Origin: Ectobius pallidus
Lineage: Eukaryota; Arthropoda; Insecta; Blattodea; Ectobiidae
Length of the DNA: 64,000 bases
Direction: 5' to 3'
NCBI GenBank assembly: GCA_964059195.1
Contig: CAXKWD010000005.1
Span: forward strand, 94,563,882-94,627,881
Shown here one piece after another: positions 57,210-64,000 of the stretch. Below the pieces are notes generated by a model. The model searched no databases and was not told the origin of the DNA. It saw only the letters and a list, made by a program, of their open reading frames with translations. Position numbers and translations under genes: made by a program. How positions within the stretch are numbered: position 1 is the stretch's first letter; the number at the start of each line of letters is the position of its first letter.

Positions 57210-58621
57210 GTTTTAAGGAGTTTAACTTGTCGACGACAGCAACAAAATCTGCAAAAGCATCTACTACCACTACTGCAACTAACAGCTTAGCTGAAGAAGT
57301 GATTTCTGCTACTAGCAATGCATCTTCTGCTACAGCTGCTCCTCCTCAACCTGCTGCTAATCTTCCCGCTGCACCAGCTTCTGCTCCTACACCAACCTTC
57401 CGACCCTCGACTCCTTTCTCTGTATATATCCCAGGTAGTAGCAGACCTCAGACTCCAGTACCAGCCTCAAAACTTGCCACAGAGCCTGCTCCTCCTGTAG
57501 AAGCACCTCTTGCTCCTACTGTTGAGTCAGTTCCAGCTCCTATTGTGGAGGCAGTCCCTCCTCCTGCTGCTGTTTCAGCACCAGAAGCTAACTTGTCACA
57601 GAACACCGAGACACTGGATACAAATACACAAGTTCTAAGTGTACAGGAGGTCAAATCAGAGCAGGCATCACAACCACAAATGGCAGAGCAAAATACACCT
57701 TCTGGAAATGAGATCAGCGCTCTAAATAATGAAGCGTCGTTATTGCAACAAACTTATGAAAAATCCGAGACCAGTACTCAAGAAGCCTTTACCCAAGTTC
57801 AAGTAAGTTCTGAACAGAAAATTCAAGAAACTGTTTTCCAACAGAAGTCTGTGCAACAGGAACAAATTTCAGCAGCCCCATGGGTCAAGCCACCTGAACC
57901 AGTTAATCAATCTTTTGGTCATGTCACAGCTCCCTCTCATGTTTACCAACCTCAAAATGCACCTACAACTTCATTCCCGTTCTCAGACGTTGATATTCCA
58001 AATCCACAGGCTCAAGTGACTAGCAGCAAACAAATTTCTGAATTCAACAGCAATTCTGTTCAACAGCAGACATCTGTTCAGTATTCTAACATCTATAAAC
58101 AGTCACTCACTCAAGAAAGTAGCACTCAATATGAAACAATACCCATTAAATCTCTGATTCAGACATTCGAACAAGGCAGCATGCCACCATTGAAATACAA
58201 ACAAATTCAAAAAGAGGGAGCTGAAATTATCAAGAAAAACATCCCACCTCCACAGGAGCAAAAGAAACAAGAACCTGTTGTGAATGGCACAGGTAACATG
58301 TATTACATGGCAACAGCTCATGTTGAAACAAGACAATTTGCACCTCAGCCACAAGCTGTTACTGAACAAGTGACCGGATATGAAACTTCAGAAACTCAGG
58401 TTCAAAAATTATCATCGTTCTCCTCAACTGAACAACAACAATGCATAACAGAGAGCTCAAATTTTACCCAACAGCAGCAGGAACAGAGCCTAATCACCCA
58501 GGACCTTTCCTCATCTCTCCAAAACTCAGTTTCTGCAGCAACGAATCAACAGCAGCCTTTAACACAAATAACAGGCAAGATCGCAGAAGTGGTTAAAAGT
58601 TTTTTGAGGATTTTTCCATAA
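57210..58621 (+). CDS. Exon 6 of synaptopodin-2-like adaptor gene (Ala/Pro/Gln-rich)
   Basis: Acceptor ATTCCACAG|GT, entering in phase 1 (GFKEFNLSTTATK). The open frame of 470 residues ends with TAA at 58619-58621. The first part is Ala/Pro-rich (PAPPVEAPLAPTVESVPAPI), the rest Gln/Ser-rich with islands such as ISAAPWVKPPEPVNQSFGH and EGAEIIKKNIPPPQEQKK. The whole is probably disordered. Before the stop, ATAACAG|GCAAGA (58574/58575) fits a GC-AG intron donor in phase 1, so the last 15 residues may be intronic read-through and the gene may continue. In the reading given here, six exons give exactly 850 codons. Confidence 0.8.
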
Positions 58622-59176
58622 ACCCCTTTTTTTTTTTTGCATATAATTAATCCCATATGTTTTTCTTCAATTAACAAATTAACATGGCTGTGTTAAAAAC
58701 TTACATTGGATTTGCCTTTCATAAATGCATGAATACTGACCCTACTCCTACAAAATATGTTGTGGTTTCTTTCCATTAATATTGTATTAAATATCTCAAT
58801 ATACTTATAATATTGAAAATTTCAAGTCACAGCAATACTTTGATATAAATTTTCTTATACAGTGCCTACAACAAGAAAATAAGGCAATGAATACTGATTA
58901 GCTTTGCTATTCATAAAAATTTAGAATGGATATACTTAATTATATAACATTTATTATGTTTTCCCTACACAGAGCTATGTTCTTAATAAAATCAATCAGT
59001 AAGTCCTTACTTAATTAACATGTTTATTTCTTGATTATGTTATAAAATGCATATTTCAGGATTTCTTTCATCCAGTATTTGAAAGATTTTGAATGGAAGA
59101 TTGAAGCAAATGTCTAATATCAATGTCATTATATCAGTACTTATTGCTGCAAGTAATGATTCACATGTAATTCTAA
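58622..59176 (+). other. 3' flank or following intron; no gene
   Basis: T10 run just after the stop, then AT-rich DNA. No convincing polyadenylation cluster was found directly downstream, which keeps open the possibility that the transcript continues. Confidence 0.4.
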
Positions 59177-59905
59177 GGGGGCTGTCACACTGGATCAATC
59201 AAGCGACAGCGACCGACCGCAGAACGAACCTATAGACAGCAGTGGTACCAGTCACATAGCATCGATTGCCAGCCATCAACAACGAGCGAGAGAGATCAAC
59301 TGGTCTGTGAAATCAAATCTGTCCGTTTTTCAATCGATGGTCGATGGCAAATGGTAGCAGCATTCCGAAGCTTCGTACCCACCTGAATTTCAGAATTGAT
59401 GCTGGAAGATTTAACTTGCACAATAATGTCGTTTTAGGCTCATATTTGAATGAAATAGAATTGCAGGAATCCATTAAGGCACTTAAAACGATATCTTCTT
59501 ATGTAATTTAATTGTACAAAATACAAATATACATCTAGTTGTAGCACCTAGCGGTGGGCGTTCGAACTATAATAAACAACAAACCTCTTCGCTCGGCCGA
59601 AGCTTGAAATAAACAGATGAAGCCTGAGATAGTAGACCTAATATTTAACCCTACATCCCAATACATGTAGTAAGCCTATGATATTGTGCGGGAGATAAGC
59701 AGACGTAGGCCTAATAAGGTAATATACTTTACCTCTAATATACAGTTATGAGTAGACCTAGTAAAATCATATAGGTACATAACCTATAATATTTCCGTTG
59801 ATCGATGATGCTCGATGCTGTGTGACAAGGACCAGAAATTTAGTCGAGAACGCTCGATGGCAGTCGGTTGGTCTTGATCGATCGAAGCTCTGTGTGACAG
59901 GCCGC
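59177..59905. mobile_element. PIF/Harbinger-like MITE (729 bp)
   Basis: Left end GGGGGCTGTCACACTGGATC; right end complemented GCGGCCTGTCACACAGAGCT. A 3-bp TAA flanks each side (59174-59176, 59906-59908). Subterminal blocks with CATCGATTG and GTCACACAGCATCGAG-type motifs are also inverted. 3-bp TAA/TTA duplications and G-rich GTCACAC ends suit PIF/Harbinger. No transposase. Confidence 0.65.
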
Positions 59906-59988
59906 TAACATACAAAATAACATCATCATTACAAAATACATGTACATGATGTACTTATTTCCTTCCACAAAAAAAAATGTTCTTGCAG

Positions 59989-60004
59989 ATTCTGCAGAGA
60001 AAAT
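59989..60004 (+). CDS. Possible 16-nt micro-exon
   Basis: A strong acceptor GTTCTTGCAG and a perfect donor GTAAGTATT bracket ATTCTGCAGAGAAAAT. Entered in phase 1 from the GC donor at 58574 it would add D-S-A-E-K and leave in phase 2. No downstream exon was identified, so this is speculative. Confidence 0.2.
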
Positions 60005-60554
60005 GTAAGTATTAAAGCTATTTTACATTCATTTCTGATAAGATTTGAAATACAGTCAACTCTGAATTATCCAGGGCAATAGGTAAAAGAATAAACACAG
60101 ATAATTCAAAATCATGGATAGTCCAAAAATAACATATAACAATGCTATAATAAGACAATAATATCACAAATGCTGTATTTAAAACAACAAAATGAAAACC
60201 TTTTTAACATAAGTTCTTACTGTACAATGAGGAGACATTGTGGGCATTATCCCTCATACCATACTACAATGGTTAGGGTTGATCTAGGTGATAATACTCT
60301 CTGGGGGTACATCAAAGAAAAAGTGCCAAGTAAACATTATAACACAACATCACATGACCGCTAATTATTTCCACAAAATGTCTGCTAGGGTATGGCGCAG
60401 ATCTATAAGTAGTCAGTCACTTTCTTGGGTCACTTTCAAAAATCAATTGAAGAACTAACAATGCACAGCGACTGTGGGCGGTATGAGACCACATCTATTG
60501 TAGTCTCTGAAATATGACCCATGGGCCTCACAAAGCAAATAGCCACCCCAGCTG

Positions 60555-61358
60555 ATTGAATGTTATTGATATGTTCCGCCTATATACCACTATATATTAC
60601 AACACTCAACTGAAGTCTACATGAGGTAAGGAGCAATTAATTAACAACACGTGTTATTGAATTTGATTTTTGTTGTGTTCTTCTAAACGTATTTTATTGT
60701 ATTAGATTTAGTCTATCACATAATCATATAAAATAATTAAAATAACATTGAGCTCAATGTGTTGTCAAAATTAGATATTTACAATAATTAGTAATAAAAT
60801 TATGAAGTTAACCTTGTCACAATATTTAAAATATGAATTAAAATTAACATATATGAAATTTAAACTGATAAAATATTCTAATACTTGTCAATAGTTGTCT
60901 AATACTTGTCAATAATAGTCACACAACTAATACAAGAAGAAAGAAGCTATGTGCATTTTATCCAAGAAGACAATTATTATTTTTTGACATACACAGACAT
61001 CTGTGTGATATTTTAAACAATTGACAAGTATTAGAATATTTTATCAGTTTAAATTTCATATATGTTAATTTTAATTCATATTTTAAATATTGTGACAAGG
61101 TTAACTTCATAATTTTATTACTAATTATTGTAAATATCTAATTTTGACAACACATTGAGCTCAATGTTATTTTAATTATTTTATATGATTATGTGATAGA
61201 CTAAATCTAATATAATAAAATACGTTTAGAAGAACACAACAAAAATCAAATTCAATAACACATGTTGTTAATTAATTGCTCCTTACCTCATGTAGACTTC
61301 AGCTGAGTGTTGTAATATATAGTGGTATATAGGCGGAACATATCAATAACATTCAATC
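60555..61358. repeat. Near-perfect 0.8-kb palindrome
   Basis: Left arm about 60555-60902, right arm about 61017-61358, about 345 bp each and roughly 98% identical, with a loop of about 115 bp. Matching landmarks: TTGATATGTTCCGCCTATAT against ATATAGGCGGAACATATCAA, CATTGAGCTCAATG in both, and TATTCTAATACTTGTCAAT against ATTGACAAGTATTAGAATA. The phrase CCACCCCAGCTGA occurs in direct orientation on both sides (60544 and about 61397). Confidence 0.9.
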
Positions 61359-61399
61359 TATAATTATACCACTGGAAAATATGAAGCTAATTAACCACC

Positions 61400-64000
61400 C
61401 CAGCTGAGTGGAAGTGGGTTGGATAATTTCACAAGGCTTGTCTCACCCTCACCCACTCTACTTTGGAGTCTAACAATGAGTGGTGTCAAAATCTTAAAAC
61501 AGTGAAAAGGTGCCACTCATAATGAAAGGTCAACAAATTTTGTTTCCATACACCTATTAACCTGGCTACAGTTAATCCGCAAACCAGATAATTCACCCAA
61601 AGAAAATCGAGAGTTGACTGTATTGTTTAAATGACAGGAGAGTTTGATATATCACACTGCTTATAATACAATTCTACAGACTGTACATTTAGGAAGTCTA
61701 AAGTGTACAACAAACGAAAGTCACTACAACTAAACAAAGCAACAGGGGTTCATCCAAATTGTCTGCCATTCTTTCTACTTTCAGTTGATTTACTGAGCAT
61801 GGCTTCCTTAGCGGGTGTTTTACATTATCATGGCCTGCCAAAATCTGAGTGTTAAGAATTTTGCTGTCTGATCTTTTTTGATGCAATCAGGGGATTTCAA
61901 AATTATATTTTGTTTAAAAATAGACAGTATTGTGCAGCACTACTGTCTTTAGAGTTTCTCTACAGATAATTCCTTTTTATATACCTCTTTCAAAACAGAG
62001 TTATTGTTCTGTTAGACCTTCCTTCTCTTAGACCTAAGATTAATAGACCTCATGTCATGAATTTGTTTTATGTAGTGCTAATAGTGATGAATGATTAAAA
62101 CTATTTTAAAGGATTAATATTTAATTATTATGGTACTATGTATTTTTTCTTTTGAATACAGATACTTGACATCCTGTAAGCGTTTGCATGTTCAGGAAAT
62201 ATCTCAAAACACTGTCAATCGGACATTCCTTCACATGAACATTTTCTTTGTTTACATGTTTTAAAATCCGTAATGGGGACATTAACATCAAAATTGAAAA
62301 GAAAAATAACTGTCAGTAGTTTAGTTATACAATGAACGCCGCTAAATGTAATCATGAATAATATCATCAGTCTAATAATGTTATCACTTTTAAGAAGTCC
62401 CTTATGGATTAATACTGATACATTGAAAAAATGCTGTTTATTACATGATCAAAGATTCAGTTTATGTTATCATATTTTCCTTTTAACGGTTTTGTTTCTA
62501 ACTCAACCGTATAGTGTTGTATTGGAAGTAACGGTACTGTTCCCAGCTCACAGGATGACCTGTTCGAGGAGGTGATATTCCCTAACTTTCTCATTTAAGC
62601 AATAAAATATGTTTTACCCCTCCGTTTAGCTTGCTTTTGATTTGGGAAGATCACAGTGTCAATATGCAGTGATGGTTAGTGTAAAATGAAAATACTTGAA
62701 CAGACTGGCGTTAGATGTTTTGCTAAGCGGTCTTCAACACAGGTCAGTATACTTCCAAAAGCACAATGAGTATGAAATATTAGTTAATGAACTCCAAAAG
62801 GAAAACTAAAACAATTAAATACTTTTTATTGATTGCAAAAATAGCTGCTTGCACTCTAATACTGTATGATGAGTGGTTCAATGATTCACAGTTATGTATC
62901 ATCTTGTATGTATGAATAAATAGCTTTTAATTCTATTTTTGTAGTGTATTATCTTATGTATGGATAAATAACCTTAAATTTTCTTTGTGATTATTATCAA
63001 CTGGTTAATATTATTAGATTAGCTGCATCCTGAAGTGATCACAATAAGCGGCGTGCACTGTACATGACATTCTAATTGCACATCATAACTCAAGAAATAC
63101 CATGACTATTTTCTCTAAGTATAATAAATGTTGACATAATTTAGAAACTCAAAGTAAAGTGAAGTGAATTAGGGAAAAAGTACAGGACACTCATTCTAGA
63201 CTCAAAATGGAACACAAGCTACACACAGTAACTAACAGTTAAAGTAAATGCTCAAATTCGAGCATGCACACAGGAAATAGCTCACCCCGTGTGTACAAAC
63301 TGAGCTAACCCTACCGATAGTAGGAGGCCCTTGCCTGAAAAGGATTCAGTGGCTTTTTCTAATTTCTAATAATACAAAATTCAACCTAACATTGTATTTT
63401 TGCCTATGCGGCTCAAGCTGGCATGAATGCATAATTTAGCTCACTAAGCTACTAAAAGATGAGTTGCACAAGGCGACATATTAGCAGGAAATATCCACAA
63501 TTGATTTACTTGGAGTTGACATAGCTGTCCGTTGATGCCTATTGATGATGCCTACATATATTAACATATTATTAACAAATATTGCAACAGTGGTAGTTCT
63601 CCAATGAAGCAATTGAATCACCAAGTATAGTAAGTACTGTAGTGAAATTAATGAGGTAAGCTCCTTACAAACTACAATTCAAAAATGCAAAGGCTTATTA
63701 TTAGCCAAAGAAATAAGCCAGCTTAGATCAGAGCTTTTGATAAGTCTAGCCTCTGAAGATAACAGAAAATGTGAACAAAAATTGGGAGTGGATATGCAGA
63801 CGTCTGATAACTAATGCACTATTTTTATGTTTTGTGCATTTTATTCACTGGACGAGATACGAGTACATGGACTAAAACTGGTAAGAATGACTAAACATTT
63901 ATTTGATAGAAGTAAGACACAGTTTGTCAAAACATCATTTAGAAAAAGAAATGAATGTCACTGTCTTAGGAAAGGCTAATATCAGGGTACAACTTGCTGT
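61400..64000. other. No gene recognised
   Basis: AT-rich DNA with only short frames. An acceptor-donor pair brackets 62162-62175 but carries no recognisable sequence. The piece at 63290-63350 (GAGCTAACC, AGTAGGAGGCCC) weakly resembles 36290-36330. AATAAA occurs at about 62602. Confidence 0.4.

Noticed and set aside
57318..57654. Overlapping frames inside exon 6
   Set aside because: They are Leu-rich or Gly-rich shadows of the Ala/Pro-rich coding frame, which has matching splice phase.
62162..62175. A 14-nt micro-exon
   Set aside because: Splice signals are moderate and no frame or family information supports it.

Overview
The window is eukaryotic nuclear DNA: AT-rich, intron- and repeat-dominated, with GT-AG introns, non-autonomous DNA transposons, tRNA-derived SINEs, Helitrons and LINE remnants. 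The transposon mix, the protein similarity of the one host gene and a strikingly over-used octamer TAGGCCTA suggest an arthropod, most likely an insect with a large genome (cockroach or termite-like is a guess, not a demonstration). There are no bacterial operons, rRNAs or CRISPR arrays.

Host gene. One protein-coding gene runs on the + strand from about 19.0 kb to at least 58.6 kb. Six exons (19009-19186, 36028-36092, 49695-49869, 50223-50449, 51561-52053, 57210-58621) all have GT-AG borders, their phases match at every junction (1,0,1,0,1), and together they give 850 codons including the stop. The product looks like the arthropod relative of the synaptopodin-2 family of muscle Z-disc and actin-binding adaptors: conserved blocks in the first four exons and disordered Pro/Ala/Gln-rich tails in the last two. 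A further exon at 27298-27391 also ends in phase 1 and would give a second N-terminus. Exon 1 may be internal, with more exons to the left of the window, and a GC donor in the last exon may lead to exons on the right.

Mobile landscape, left to right. 1-532: ends of a non-autonomous Helitron family. 2685-3071: a dead processed copy of the small GTPase gene Arl5. 3337-10784 (termini to about 11580): a decayed autonomous Helitron of the Helentron type on the - strand, in coding order basic 21-residue repeats, zinc-knuckle region, HUH Rep, Pif1-like helicase, endonuclease/exonuclease/phosphatase (EEP) domain and OTU protease-like domain. A hAT MITE with an 8-bp target duplication splits its OTU domain. 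14.2-18.8 kb: a foldback MITE, a GC-rich SINE and a 3-kb inverted repeat ending about 200 bp before exon 1. 19.2-36.0 kb (intron 1): SINEs, hAT elements and a hAT transposase remnant. 36.1-49.7 kb (intron 2): a LINE scrap, a second Helentron terminus with another Helitron nested in it, a hAT MITE, Helitron, TA-flanked MITE, SINEs and a LINE ORF2 remnant. 52-57 kb: SINEs and a short hairpin. 58.6-64 kb: a PIF/Harbinger-like MITE and a near-perfect 0.8-kb palindrome.

Nothing here works as an operon. The interactions are those of nested transposons, which give relative ages by their order of insertion, inside and next to the long introns of a muscle-type gene. All family names come from reading motifs by eye; no database search was possible.
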